Source of the DNA: Nitratireductor luteus
GTDB taxonomy: Bacteria; Pseudomonadota; Alphaproteobacteria; Rhizobiales; Rhizobiaceae
Assembly: GCF_026162365.1 (NCBI RefSeq)
Contig: NZ_JAOANW010000019.1
Coordinates: forward strand, 26,028-90,027
DNA length: 64,000 nt
Direction: 5' to 3'
Within the stretch, counting starts at the first letter, position 1; each line of letters opens with the position of its first letter. Shown piece after piece: positions 44,227 to 53,029 of the stretch. The position numbers and the translations under genes are program-made. The notes under the pieces were generated by a model. The model was not told where the DNA came from and made no database searches. It was given only the letters and a program-made list of their open reading frames with translations.

Positions 44227-45408
44227 ATGACTGATTCCGACCCAAATCAGCGCCTTGGCCGATATGTCGAAACCCCTGTCGCGGGCGAGATCGTACGCGC
44301 CTTCGTTCCACCGCCTCTGCCGCCGAAGCCACAGATCGATGTGCTGGCTCTTCTGGACCGGCTGAGCCTCGCTGAGCGCGCGCTCGGGCGACTGGATGGC
44401 ATTACCATGCTGCTGCCGCGCCAGGAACTTTTCCTCTATATGTATGTGCGCAAGGAGGCGGTGCTTTCGTCCCAGATCGAGGGGACGCAATCCACACTGA
44501 CCGACCTTCTGCGCTTCGAGACCGAGGCACAGGCCGGGGAGCCGATCGACGACATCCGCGAGGTGTCGAACTACGTCGATGCGATGATGTACGGGTTGGA
44601 GCGGCTGGAAGAACTGCCACTGTCGTTGCGCCTGATCCGCGAGATGCATGCCCGGCTGCTGCAAAGCGCGCGCGGTGGCACGAAAGACCCCGGCGAGTTC
44701 CGCCGTTCGCAGAACTGGATCGGAGGCTCGCGCCCGGGCAACGCGCTCTATGTGCCACCGCCTGTCACCGAACTCGATGCCTGCCTCGATGCGCTGGAGC
44801 GTTTCATACACGAGGATAGCTCGCGATTGCCTGCGCTGATCAAGGCCGGGCTGCTGCATGTCCAGTTCGAGACCATCCACCCGTTTCTCGATGGCAACGG
44901 CCGCATCGGCCGCCTTCTGGTGACACTGTATCTTTGTGTCAATGGTGTGCTCCGCAAGCCGTTGCTCTATCTCAGCCTCTATCTGAAGACGCATCGTGCC
45001 GACTACTATCGGCTGCTGCAGGAAGTGCGGGAGCACGGCAACTGGGAGGCTTGGCTCGATTTCTTCCTCGCAGGGGTGGCCGAGACCGCAAACCAGGCTT
45101 TCGAGGCCGCCACCCGGATTGTCGACCTATTCAAAGAGGATCGCGAGTGGATCACGAACGAAAGCGACCGTGCAGCCTCGACACTCCGCATCCACGACCT
45201 CTTTCAGCAAAACCCGTTCCTGACCTCCAACCAGCTTGTCCAGCAGACGGGCCTGTCGGCGCCAACAGTCAATGCGGCGTTGGCCGACCTGGAGAAGATG
45301 GGCATGGTTGAAGAGATCACCGGGCGCAAGAGGGGGCGGGTGTTCAGCTACCAGCGCTATCTCGCGATCCTCAGCGAGGGAACCGATCCTTTGCCTGCCG
45401 CCACCTGA
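44227..45408 (+). CDS. Fic-family AMP transferase with winged HTH
   Basis: A 393-residue class II Fic protein. The N-terminal inhibitory motif SSQIEG (S81-x3-E85-G86) is followed by the catalytic Fic loop HPFLDGNGRIGR (H218-R229). The C-terminal winged HTH (QNPFLTSNQLVQQTGLSAPT, then VNAALADLEKMGMVEEI) ends the protein. Fic enzymes transfer AMP from ATP to Ser/Thr/Tyr hydroxyls of target proteins, and the inhibitory Glu keeps them off. All key residues are present. No antitoxin gene is adjacent, consistent with built-in inhibition. The HTH suggests it may regulate its own gene. Confidence 0.88.
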   Translation: MTDSDPNQRLGRYVETPVAGEIVRAFVPPPLPPKPQIDVLALLDRLSLAERALGRLDGITMLLPRQELFLYMYVRKEAVLSSQIEGTQSTLTDLLRFETEAQAGEPIDDIREVSNYVDAMMYGLERLEELPLSLRLIREMHARLLQSARGGTKDPGEFRRSQNWIGGSRPGNALYVPPPVTELDACLDALERFIHEDSSRLPALIKAGLLHVQFETIHPFLDGNGRIGRLLVTLYLCVNGVLRKPLLYLSLYLKTHRADYYRLLQEVREHGNWEAWLDFFLAGVAETANQAFEAATRIVDLFKEDREWITNESDRAASTLRIHDLFQQNPFLTSNQLVQQTGLSAPTVNAALADLEKMGMVEEITGRKRGRVFSYQRYLAILSEGTDPLPAAT

Positions 45409-45634
45409 AATCTTCCGTCGGCCGCCCCATCTCTCGGTCGACAGCTATTGCGCCAGAAAATGGGCCACGCTGATAAAAGCACAACTCAACGCGTGTGAGG
45501 TCGTTGGGCTTGTTTTGTTTCCTACGCTGCTATGCGAAATAATTCTCCAAGGAGCGCTGTTTCCATCTGGAGTAGCATGGGGTGAGAGGAGAGGACCCGC
45601 AACCACTTTCGTTATAACTCCATGAAATGTGAGA

Positions 45635-45696
45635 TATAATAAGGGCTTATGAGAAAAAGCTCCGCCCGGAGAACCCGTGACGGGGCTTTCGTTTTT
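45635..45696 (+). ncRNA. Possible short structured transcript with terminator
   Basis: TATAAT (45635-45640) precedes a compact fold: AAAGC (45656-45660) pairs with GCTTT (45685-45689), enclosing two small hairpins (TCC-GCCC-GGA, 45661-45670, and CCCG-TGA-CGGG, 45674-45684), then TCG and TTTTT. No good -35 box is seen. It could be a small RNA, a leader, or just a terminator for a rightward transcript; it also ends in a T run on the other strand. No gene was recognised elsewhere in 45409-45900. Confidence 0.3.
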
Positions 45697-45901
45697 GGGC
45701 GCGAGGACATCTCCAATCCGTTCGCATAACCTGGCCATCTTGATTGACGACGCAGAGATCTATGGTTCGGGCCGAGACATCCAGCCTGATAAAGTGGCTT
45801 TGGGACATACTGAATCCCTTTTCAATCGAGGATCGGCACTTCTCATGACCAATCTTCAGACGGTTTTGTAAACTACGACAATTTCAGTCGTTCTGTGCAA
45901 G

Positions 45902-46525
45902 CTGGAGGCGGCACGCCAGGAAATCGGTGGCGACACGCTGGCGATCCGCGCCGACGTGCGCTCCCTCGCCGACCTGAAGACGATGGCCGAGACCGTGCGC
46001 ACGACATTCGACAAGCTTGACATCCTCTTCGCCAATGCCGGGGTCGCCTACGGCACCCCGATCGGCACAACCGACGAGGAGAGCTTCGACCGGCTGATGG
46101 ACATCAACGTGAAGGGCGTGTTCTTCACCGTCCAGTCGGTTCTGCCGATCATGGCTGACGGCGGCTCGATAATCCTCAACACCTCCTGGCTGGGCCATGT
46201 CGGAACCGCCGGCCGCGCAGCGCTGTCGGCGTCGAAGGCCGCCGTCCGTTCGTTCACGCGCGTGCTGGCCGCCGAACTCGTTGACCGGAAGATCCGCGTC
46301 AATGCGGTCAGCCCTGGCCCGATCGAAACGCCAATACACCGTTCCCCGGGCCAAACTGAGGACGAATTCAGGACTTACGCGGAGAAGGTTGGCGCGAAAG
46401 TGCCCGCCGGGCGGATGGGTAAGCCTGAGGAGATCGCGGCGGCTGTGCTTTTTCTTGCAAGCGACAATTCGAGTTACATGCTCGGCGCCGAGATTTCCGT
46501 CGATGGTGGGTTGGGGGAGATCTGA
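45902..46525 (+). pseudogene. SDR-family oxidoreductase, N-terminus lost
   Basis: The frame EAARQEIGGDTLAIRADVRS, DKLDILFANAGVAYGTPIGT through INVKGVFFTVQSV and AVSPGPIETPIHRS to VDGGLGEI is a classical SDR, but the first about 45 residues with the TGxxxGIG cofactor loop are missing: homology starts at 45902 without a start codon. The catalytic YxxxK is altered: GRAALSASKAA has Leu where Tyr is expected. It is not expected to be functional. Confidence 0.75.
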
Positions 46526-46527
46526 CG

Positions 46528-46900
46528 ATGCATCTGAATGACCACCTGAGCGTGCCGGCCGTGGTTCATGCCGCAAAGCTGGACTGGGTCGCCAGCCCCA
46601 CCCGGGGCGTGGACCGGCGCATGCTGTTCCGCATTGGCGACGAGAAGGTCCGTGCGACATCGATCGTGCGTAATGCGGTAGGGAGCGGTTTCCGCATCAC
46701 GGCCATCCCGGCGGCGAGGAGTTCTTCGTCCTCGAAGGTACCTTCCAGGACGAAACGGGGGACTTTCCGCAGGCTCCTACGTCCGCAACCCGCCGGGAAC
46801 GGGCCATGCGCCGGGGACTCGAGACGGCTGCACCATCTTCGTGAAGCTGTGGCAGTTCCGAAACGATGATCAGGAACGCGTTGTCCGGCGGCCAGGCGAA
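46528..46900 (+). pseudogene. ChrR-like cupin, frameshifted
   Basis: ATG 46528 gives MHLNDHLSVPAVVHAAKLDW and VASPTRGVDRRMLFRIGDEK; after a shift near 46690 HGHPGGEEFFVLEGTFQDET, and after another near 46775 GSYVRNPPGTGHAPGTRDGC, then TIFVKLWQFRNDDQERVVRR. This is the ChrR/anti-ECF-type cupin with its HPGGEEF metal site. It directly follows the SDR remnant. It is clearly broken, and homology ends near 46900. Confidence 0.72.
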
Positions 46901-47039
46901 GGCAAGCACGCTAACCCGCTGCCTGGAATGCGCGCCTTTCGGGACTATCTTCCCTCCGGTGGCTTGTCATGTCAGCCGTGGGCCGGACGCGCACCAGCTC
47001 GCGTCGCTGGCTATCGTCATGTCCGCGAGAACCGGACAC

Positions 47040-47290
47040 CGCGCATTCCCGAAGCGATCATATCGCCGCTGCTGGCTTGGTCGATCCGTTATGTCACCGA
47101 GTTCGCTTCCGATATCTTCGCTGCGCGCGAGGAGATGGACCGTCTCGAAGCGCGCTGCGCGGCCCTCATAGAGGCCGATCGTGTTCTCGAGCGCAAACAT
47201 CGTCGAGAACGACAACGCAAGCGCCTTGGGGACTACTTCCATCGTCTTCGCAGTGAGGGTCGCGGGGTTCCAATCTGGGCGACCGCGCAC
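47040..47290 (+). pseudogene. Integrase-like protein fragment
   Basis: One frame reads RIPEAIISPLLAWSIRYVTE, FASDIFAAREEMDRLEARCA, LIEADRVLERKHRRERQRKR, then LGDYFHRLRSEGRGVPIWA. The composition and phrases recall site-specific integrases carrying a long helical segment, but only this internal piece is present, with no start or catalytic box. The assignment is from memory of the family. Nothing was recognised in 46901-47039 or 47291-47608. Confidence 0.4.
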
Positions 47291-47608
47291 AACGGCACGT
47301 TCCTGCTGCCAATGATCGCGGAAACGGGACCCCGTTTTTTCGTCCAAAAGGCCTATTACACGAAAAATCACAATCGAGGCGAAGTTACTAACAAGCGGCC
47401 GCTCTCTTGCGATCCGTTGGCATAGCCTACGGACACAATGGCTCGAGCAGGACATTGCGTGGGCACAACGGCAACAGAGCTGGAGGGCGGTAATCCGCCG
47501 CTGATCCCGTCGAGCTAAACGGCAGAGAAGAACTCAATTACCGGGCGTTGCAGCATATGATCTTGTGAGCCATCGACCTGTTATGCCCGTTCCCGCATAC
47601 CATCTCCA

Positions 47609-48448
47609 TCATGCCGAGAGGCAAAAGCGACGGACATGCTCATTGAACAGGTCAGGCTGCTCCATATTGCTCAGGTGCCCGGCGTTTGGAACTATCGCAA
47701 GTTCCGCGCCGGGGATGGCCGCATGGAACTGCTTCGCCACGAAAAGGGGGCTGCGCCGGTCATCGTCACCCCACACCAGGAGCGTGGGCACATCGACGGT
47801 TGACAGCAGATCTCTGGTGTCGACCTCGGCGGAGGACAACGACATGAGCCGGAAACCGACCGGGTGAAACTCGGAGACGATGGTCGAGAACTCGTCCCTT
47901 ACCTGCTGCGGGACAGCATCCGTAAAGACGCCTGGTACGAACTTGGCGACCAACGCCTCGGCCGGTGCGCTTGCATCTTGAAGGCAGGCACTTAGCCGCT
48001 CGTTGCAGGCTGTTTCAGGGAGCGAGCCTCTCCAGCCAGCATATGTATCGGCCAAAACAAGGGAACGGACGCGTTGCGGATAGAGACGATAGAATTCCTG
48101 CGCCAGTATGCCACCCCACGACAGTCCAAGGAGGTGCGCCTGCGCAATCCCGACGGCCTCCAAGAATTCTGCCAGACAGTGGGCGTAGTTCTCCGTCGTA
48201 AACGTGTCCGGTGGATCTGAAGATGCCCCTGCGCCAGGCGCATCCCAGGCGACGACCCTGAACTGATCCGACAAATGTAGTAGCTGCTGTCTCCAAACGC
48301 GAGCATCGCACAAGAAGCCGTGAAGGAGCACAAGCGCAGGCCCCCGTCCCGCCTCACGGTAGCTCATGGTTTGCCCATCGACCTCCACGGAATGCAATTG
48401 CGCGACGGTCATCGCTTTTTCTGCCCTGACGGTGCTAGCATCATCCAT
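47609..48448 (-). CDS. Alpha/beta-fold hydrolase
   Basis: A 279-residue enzyme with the standard order: ALVLLHGFLCDARVW (oxyanion loop), GLSWGGILAQEF (nucleophile Ser in G-L-S-W-G-G), the acid in VWGDDDRRSP and the His in VPNAGHLSNMEQP. All three catalytic residues are present. The start may be ATG 48448 or ATG 48412 (MTVAQLHSVEVDG), the latter having a weak AGGG upstream. It is alone between remnants on the opposite strand. It could be an enol-lactonase or esterase-type enzyme; the substrate cannot be read. Confidence 0.82.
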   Translation of the reverse strand: MDDASTVRAEKAMTVAQLHSVEVDGQTMSYREAGRGPALVLLHGFLCDARVWRQQLLHLSDQFRVVAWDAPGAGASSDPPDTFTTENYAHCLAEFLEAVGIAQAHLLGLSWGGILAQEFYRLYPQRVRSLVLADTYAGWRGSLPETACNERLSACLQDASAPAEALVAKFVPGVFTDAVPQQVRDEFSTIVSEFHPVGFRLMSLSSAEVDTRDLLSTVDVPTLLVWGDDDRRSPLFVAKQFHAAIPGAELAIVPNAGHLSNMEQPDLFNEHVRRFCLSA

Positions 48449-48590
48449 GAAACGAAGTGAATGACGAAAAATACTCCAACAATTTGTATGGGTCCATGCG
48501 GTTCACGTTGAGCGCGGAGAAATGCGGAAGCGACCTCTATTCGGTTCGTTTTTTTGGATTTCGGGCTAAACTCCTCCCGGGAGGGCACGG

Positions 48591-49085
48591 ATGGACCGCC
48601 AGCCGCTCAGTATGGTCTTTCTTTTTGTCGCCACGCTATCAGGAATGTCCCTGTGGTTCATGGCGGCGGCCAGCATGCCCGACATGGCGGCCGAGGCGGG
48701 GCTTTCGGACATGTAACTGGCGTGGCTGTCCAGCGTCGTCCCAGCGGGGTTTGGCATCGGTGCACTCTGCTTCGCACTCCTTGGCCTGCCGGATCGCGTC
48801 GACCCGCGCTACCTGTTCGCTGGTTGTGCCTTCACCATCGCCGTGTTGAACCTCCTTATGTTGGCGGTACCGATCGGTGGGCCCGCCGCGATAACGCTAT
48901 GGTTCGTTTCGGGAGTCCTAATGGCGGGGACATGGCCTGTGTCGATGAAGATCGCGGTCGGATGGACCATCCGGCGTCGTGGTGCGCTTATGGGCAGCCT
49001 CGTGGCGGCACTCGTGGCCGGTCAGGCCTTACCGTATCTGTTGGCATGGTTTGGGGGGACACCCCGCTCATGCCCATGGCCTTGA
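48591..49085 (+). pseudogene. MFS transporter, nonsense codon and IS256 truncation
   Basis: From ATG 48591: MDRQPLSMVFLFVATLSGMS, LWFMAAASMPDMAAEAGLSD M, then an in-frame TAA near 48714, then AWLSSVVPAGFGIGALCFAL through helices to GALMGSLVAALVAGQALPYL and LAWFGG. About 160 of an expected 400 residues remain; the rest is replaced at about 49055 by the end of the IS256 fragment. Confidence 0.75.
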
Positions 49086-49440
49086 CCAGGTCGTCGACCG
49101 ACCGTGTCGAGATGCCCTGAACGTAGGCTTCCTAGATCACGGCGGTCAGGGCCTTCTCGGCCATGCGGCGCGGCTCCAGGAAGCTTGGGAAGTAGGAGCC
49201 CTTCCTCAGCTTGGGGATGCGCAGCTCGACGGTGCCGGCCCGCGTCTCCCAGTCGCGGTCGCGGTAGCCGTTGCGCTGCGCCGTGCGCAGCGGGTTCTTC
49301 TCGCCATAGCCGGCGCCGGTCGCGGCCCCCACCTCCAACTCCATCAGCCGCTCGGCGGCAAAGCCGATCATGTCGCGTAGGATATCGGCGTCCGGGGTCT
49401 TCTCTACGAGCGCGCGCAGGTCCATCATGTTGTCGGCCAT
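49058..49440 (-). mobile_element. IS256-family transposase, 5' fragment
   Basis: The minus strand reads [20 protein letters not shown], then [40 protein letters not shown] and [12 protein letters not shown], then TAG where family members have Gln, then EAYVQGISTRSVDDLVKAMG. Homology ends at 49058, where the MFS remnant begins. Only the N-terminal quarter of the mutator-type transposase is present, so it is inactive. Bases 49441-49572 would be its upstream end; no clear terminal repeat was found. Confidence 0.85.
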
Positions 49441-49572
49441 CGGTGCTTCCTTCGAATCAGGTTGGTGTCAACAACCAAACCCTACCGAAGAACATCGATG
49501 ACCGCCGCTACGCCGCTCGCTCGCTACAGCGCTGTCGAGGGCGCGCTCGCGAGAGGCTTCGCTACCGCCGTG

Positions 49573-50235
49573 CTACACCACCCGCCGGGGCACGACCCAC
49601 TCAGACGGCTGGTCGGCGCGCTTTGGTGATTCAACGAGGGTCACATAATCGTCTATGCCCATCCCTTCTAGAATCCTGCCGATATGCTTGGCAACTCTCG
49701 CCTCGCGTGTCTGGGATCGCTTGGCGGCGCTGAAGTACAGGAGGTAGGCCCTGCGACGGCCTGGGGTCAGGGCGTCGAAGCTCTCTTTCAAGGCAGGGTT
49801 GGCTCGTAGCTGGGCTTGAAATTCTGGCGGGACGGGAAGGTCGCGTGTCGCTGTGGGTGCGATCTTTCGGCCAGAAACTTCAGCATCGATCGCTTCGTAG
49901 ATGCAGTCCTGGATAACCGATGCCATCTCTCTTATTTCATCGCACTTGGTGAACCGGATTTGGCGTTGCGCCTGCATGTTCGGCGATTGCTTTGTCAGGA
50001 CCTGTTCGTGCTTCATTAACAGCGCGCCTTTGAAGAACAGTAGCGCGCAGTATTCCTTGAACCCCTGCAAGAGAACGATGTTCTTGTCGTTATGCGTGTA
50101 GCAAGGCGAGTTCCATTTCCAGTCTTCGGCAAGTCCGCAGCCCAACGCAATCTGCCGGAGCATTTCGAACTCATTTCGCCACTTTTCGGCGCCGGCAATG
50201 TGCTCATCAATTTTTGGCGATCTTTCTGTCGTCAT
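49573..50235 (-). CDS. YdeI/OmpD-associated (DUF1801-containing) protein
   Basis: A 220-residue protein. The N-terminal DUF1801 domain (KWRNEFEMLRQIALGCGLAE, WKWNSPCYTHNDKNIVLLQG, FKEYCALLFFKGALL) is followed by the C-terminal YdeI-type segment FDALTPGRRRAYLLYFSAAK, SQTREARVAKHI. The ATG at 50235 follows GGAGGCATAACG. Such proteins are soluble and of unknown activity; the Salmonella homologue is linked to peptide resistance and stress. It is divergent from the ArsR-YCII pair across a 282-bp AT-rich gap. Confidence 0.8.
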   Translation of the reverse strand: MTTERSPKIDEHIAGAEKWRNEFEMLRQIALGCGLAEDWKWNSPCYTHNDKNIVLLQGFKEYCALLFFKGALLMKHEQVLTKQSPNMQAQRQIRFTKCDEIREMASVIQDCIYEAIDAEVSGRKIAPTATRDLPVPPEFQAQLRANPALKESFDALTPGRRRAYLLYFSAAKRSQTREARVAKHIGRILEGMGIDDYVTLVESPKRADQPSEWVVPRRVV

Positions 50236-50466
50236 CGTTATGCCTCCATTCCTGCCTCGCAAGCGCTCACACTAGGCACACAGCCGTTAGACCGGCCCTG
50301 CGCTATGATAGCCAGTTAGCTATGTAATTCGATGCTATCAACACAGTTCGCGCCCTATGTATTCCGCGATGGAGACACGATCGCGCACAGCCAATAGACA
50401 TAAAATTCTTTATATCCACTGATTTAGTGAACTTTATCACACCTTCGGAATCGGGGCGTTGACTCA

Positions 50467-50488
50467 CTCATAACTCATGAGATATGAG
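50467..50488. promoter_or_regulatory. Long dyad upstream of arsR-type gene
   Basis: A 22-bp inverted repeat, CTCATA-N-CTCATGAG-N-TATGAG, symmetrical except at two positions, lies 29 bp upstream of the ATG at 50518 in an AT-rich stretch (50263-50517). Short variants (ATGAG) recur up to the start codon. It is the probable operator of the ArsR-type repressor. Confidence 0.5.
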
Positions 50489-50517
50489 TCTATGAATATC
50501 TATATGGTGATTATGAG

Positions 50518-50841
50518 ATGTCAACAAGGCCAGATTTGCTTTTCAGAACGCTCGCCGATCCCACACGCCGAGGTCTCTTCGAACGGCTTTGCCGCGATGG
50601 CGAGCAGACGGTCGGAGCCCTAACAACCGGCGCAGGAATCTCTCAGCCAGCCGTCTCGAAACATCTTGGGCTCTTGAAGCAAGCTGGGCTGGTGCGCGAC
50701 CGCCACGAAGGTCGACAGACGCACTACAGTGCGCAGTTGGATGCCCTGGCTCCGCTGGTCGATTGGACACGCCAGATGGCCGGGTTTTGGCAACATCGCT
50801 TCGACCGACTCGAAGACCTGTTGAAGCGCATGGATCAATGA
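50518..50841 (+). CDS. ArsR-family HTH regulator
   Basis: A 107-residue winged HTH. MSTRPDLLFRTLADPTRRGL, FERLCRDGEQTVGALTTGAG, ISQPAVSKHLGLLKQAGLVR is the ArsR type without metal-binding cysteines, of the kind usually followed by SRPBCC or YCII-like genes. It precedes the YCII gene by 72 bp and probably controls both from the dyad at 50467-50488. Confidence 0.87.
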   Translation: MSTRPDLLFRTLADPTRRGLFERLCRDGEQTVGALTTGAGISQPAVSKHLGLLKQAGLVRDRHEGRQTHYSAQLDALAPLVDWTRQMAGFWQHRFDRLEDLLKRMDQ

Positions 50842-50913
50842 GAAGTGCTCGGCAAATGCGACGAGCCGAAGCGCGGTCAAGTCCTAAAACACACATTCAG
50901 ATGGAGAAGCACC

Positions 50914-51255
50914 ATGTTGTACTTGATGCTCATCTATAAAGATGACGCAAAGCTGGAAGCGGCCACAACTGAGGAGAAAGCTGCACACGGCAAAGGCTAT
51001 GGCGAACTCAATGCATTTTTGACCGAAAGCAATGGTGTCAATCGCGGGACGGCCACCTGGCCCGCCAACATCACGACGGTGCGAATGCGCGATGGCGAGA
51101 TGACCACGTCAGATCGCCCGTATGTCGAGACTGGCGAGCGCGTTGGTGGTTTCTTCCTGATCGATGCCGAGGATGTGGACGCTGCCATCAAGATCGCGGA
51201 GCGCGTCCCGGACGTTCGCTACGGCGCAGTCGAAATCCGGCCGGTGAAAGTGTGA
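50914..51255 (+). CDS. YCII-related (DGPF domain) protein
   Basis: A 113-residue protein: MLYLMLIYKDDAKLEAATTE, ending DAAIKIAERVPDVRYGAVEI RPV. It has the ferredoxin-like YCII/DGPF fold. In this setting (after ArsR) members are often neighbours of ECF sigma factors, which are absent here. I chose the ATG at 50914 because the upstream frame shows no conservation and AGATGGAGAAGC precedes it. The function is unknown. Confidence 0.78.
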   Translation: MLYLMLIYKDDAKLEAATTEEKAAHGKGYGELNAFLTESNGVNRGTATWPANITTVRMRDGEMTTSDRPYVETGERVGGFFLIDAEDVDAAIKIAERVPDVRYGAVEIRPVKV

Positions 51256-51392
51256 TCCCCAACCGCCTCGGCCTCGCATCGTCTTCAACAACAACGCGCA
51301 GGAGATAGTCACCGGTCTCGAAGTTCAGGGGCAGAGGCCCATCCTGTCGGCGATCGCGCCTAAACTCGTCTTGTGAAAACCGTACGAAGAAG

Positions 51393-51456
51393 GATTGCGC
51401 TCAATGTCCGCTGCCAGGAGGGCATTTGGGCTGGCCAGGACGGTTATTGGATCAAA
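51393..51456. repeat. 64-bp direct repeat, copy 2
   Basis: This is identical to 38024-38087, same orientation. The flanks differ from those of copy 1. It lies in a gene-poor stretch (51256-51714); after the repeat, short remnants such as NIWPRFAGPRASPHGGAL were not recognised. Confidence 0.75.
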
Positions 51457-51647
51457 CATTGAATTGAATGGCGAATATTTGGCCACGTTTCGCCGGCCCT
51501 CGCGCATCACCGCATGGCGGCGCACTATAGCGGGCGCTGGCATAGCGAAATAACCTATCACGGCTCCACGGATTCTGCGCGCTACGCATATGAACTCCGC
51601 CTGGCATCTCCTCATGGTTACGCGCGAACTCGGCACAATGTCCGTTC

Positions 51648-51673
51648 TTGCATTTCATAACGTATTGCATTTC
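51648..51673. promoter_or_regulatory. Direct repeats upstream of the TacA-like gene
   Basis: TTGCATTTC occurs at 51648-51656 and 51665-51673, 17 bp apart, about 40 bp before the ATG at 51715, which has GGAGGTGACTC as ribosome site. RHH antitoxins bind repeated boxes over their promoters, so these may be half-sites. Confidence 0.35.
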
Positions 51674-51714
51674 GCGCTACAAGGCATTATCTTGCGCTTC
51701 ATTGGAGGTGACTC

Positions 51715-52014
51715 ATGGCCACCACAGCCGACCGCAAGGAATATCCCATCTCGATGCGACTGCCGGAGTCGGATGTCGCGATGATCGATCGAGCAGCCAC
51801 GTTGCGCGGCCGCTCGCGCACGGATTTCGTGCGTGATGCCGCCGTTCGCGCCGCCGAAGAGGTCGTCATGGAAAACCGGCTGATCCGTATGAGCCCCGAG
51901 GGCTTTGCCGATTTCATGAAAGTGCTGTCAGCCCCGGCCGCGCCGGTTCCCGAGATTGTCGAACTGGTCGATCGGCCGGCCCCTTGGGAAGCCGGTTACG
52001 TCGCCAAGCGGTGA
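51715..52014 (+). CDS. DUF1778/TacA-type RHH antitoxin
   Basis: A 99-residue protein. The ribbon-helix-helix part is YPISMRLPESDVAMIDRAAT, LRGRSRTDFVRDAAVRAAEE. The C-terminal tail (MSPEGFADFMKVLSAPA, then a proline-rich end) is the segment that would wrap the toxin. The excellent ribosome site GGAGGTGACTC is before the ATG. It is followed 4 nt later by the acetyltransferase gene, the standard TacAT/AtaRT layout. Confidence 0.87.
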   Translation: MATTADRKEYPISMRLPESDVAMIDRAATLRGRSRTDFVRDAAVRAAEEVVMENRLIRMSPEGFADFMKVLSAPAAPVPEIVELVDRPAPWEAGYVAKR

Positions 52015-52018
52015 AGCC

Positions 52019-52528
52019 TTGCCCTTATCGGCTCCCGAACCGCTCACCGCTGCGCATGATGTCTCCGAGTTCTCCTGTGGCAAGCCCACGCTCGACCACT
52101 GGCTAAGGACCAGGGCGCTTTCCAACCAGGAGAAAGGCTTCACCGCTGTCATGGTCGTCCACGACGACGGCCGTGTCGTCGGATATTACGGCTTAGCACC
52201 GACAGCCGTTGTTCCTTCGGCGTCGCCCCGTTCGATCCGTACAGGTCAGCCACCAGACCCGGTTCCCTGTCTCCTTCTCGGCCAACTGGCCACCGACACG
52301 GCCTGGGCCGGTCGGGGGATCGGCACGGGGCTACTGAAGCACGCACTGCAGCGCTGTGTGGAGGCGGCTGCTCTCGTCGGCGGCCGCGCGCTGATGGTCA
52401 ACGCTGTCGATGCCGAGGCTGCCCAGTTCTGGCAGCGACGCGGCTTCTTGCCCTCCAAAGACGATCCGCTTGTTCTGTTCCGCCCGATCTCTGCGATTGC
52501 TGCTTCGCTAGCTGACACTGGCCCGTAG
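52019..52528 (+). CDS. GNAT-type toxin (TacT-like acetyltransferase)
   Basis: A 169-residue GNAT protein. It starts LPLSAPEPLTAAHDVSEFSC, using TTG at 52019 just after the antitoxin stop (no ATG is suitably placed). The acetyl-CoA loop is DTAWAGRGIGTGLLKHAL. TacT/AtaT toxins acetylate charged tRNAs and block translation. The catalytic Tyr of that family lies in an F-Y motif near the C terminus; here the equivalent reads QFWQRRGFLPSKDDPLVLFR with Trp. It may use another residue or be weakened. Confidence 0.82.
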   Translation: MPLSAPEPLTAAHDVSEFSCGKPTLDHWLRTRALSNQEKGFTAVMVVHDDGRVVGYYGLAPTAVVPSASPRSIRTGQPPDPVPCLLLGQLATDTAWAGRGIGTGLLKHALQRCVEAAALVGGRALMVNAVDAEAAQFWQRRGFLPSKDDPLVLFRPISAIAASLADTGP

Positions 52529-52566
52529 GCGGCGGGCCAATCTGTTGGTCAGCAACCTGCGATGGC

Positions 52567-53011
52567 TCACTTAGCGCCTTTAGTGACGCCTTTGATGACG
52601 GCTTCAGCGCAACGCGCAAGTTCCTCGGTGGAACCGAAGGGCACCTGTACCACGAAATACTCCTCACCGGCCGGCTTGTTCGCCATTAAGCCGAGCGGCC
52701 AAACGCCCTTTTCCCAGCAGCCGCTCCGCACCTCGCATACCGAGCGCAAGGTTCGCTCCTGCTTCGCTGGCTACCTTCAAAATCAAACGGTTTCCCAAAT
52801 TGTCCCGAATGCCGGGCGGGATTGCATCTTGAGCGGCCCGCTGCGTGATCATAACGACGTGAATTCCGCAGGCGCGTGCCTTGGAAGCCAAGCGGGTCAT
52901 CGTGCTTTGGATGACTTTCCGGTACTTGTCCGAACTGGCCATCCAATCCGCCATCTCTCGTGTTTCGTGTGGGTCGTAACTGGGAAATGTCGCGCATTTC
53001 AGTGCAGGCAC
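52567..53011 (-). pseudogene. FtsK/SpoIIIE-type DNA translocase fragment
   Basis: The minus strand reads ADWMASSDKYRKVIQSTMTR, LASKARACGIHVVMITQRAA, DAIPPGIRDNLGNRLILKVA and GAERLLGKGRLAARLNGEQA; after a shift near 52680 PAGEEYFVVQVPFGSTEELA. This is the core after Walker B of an FtsK-like motor, as carried by plasmids and conjugative elements. The ATP-binding loop is missing. Confidence 0.78.
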
Positions 53012-53029
53012 GCCGCTGACGTCGAACGC

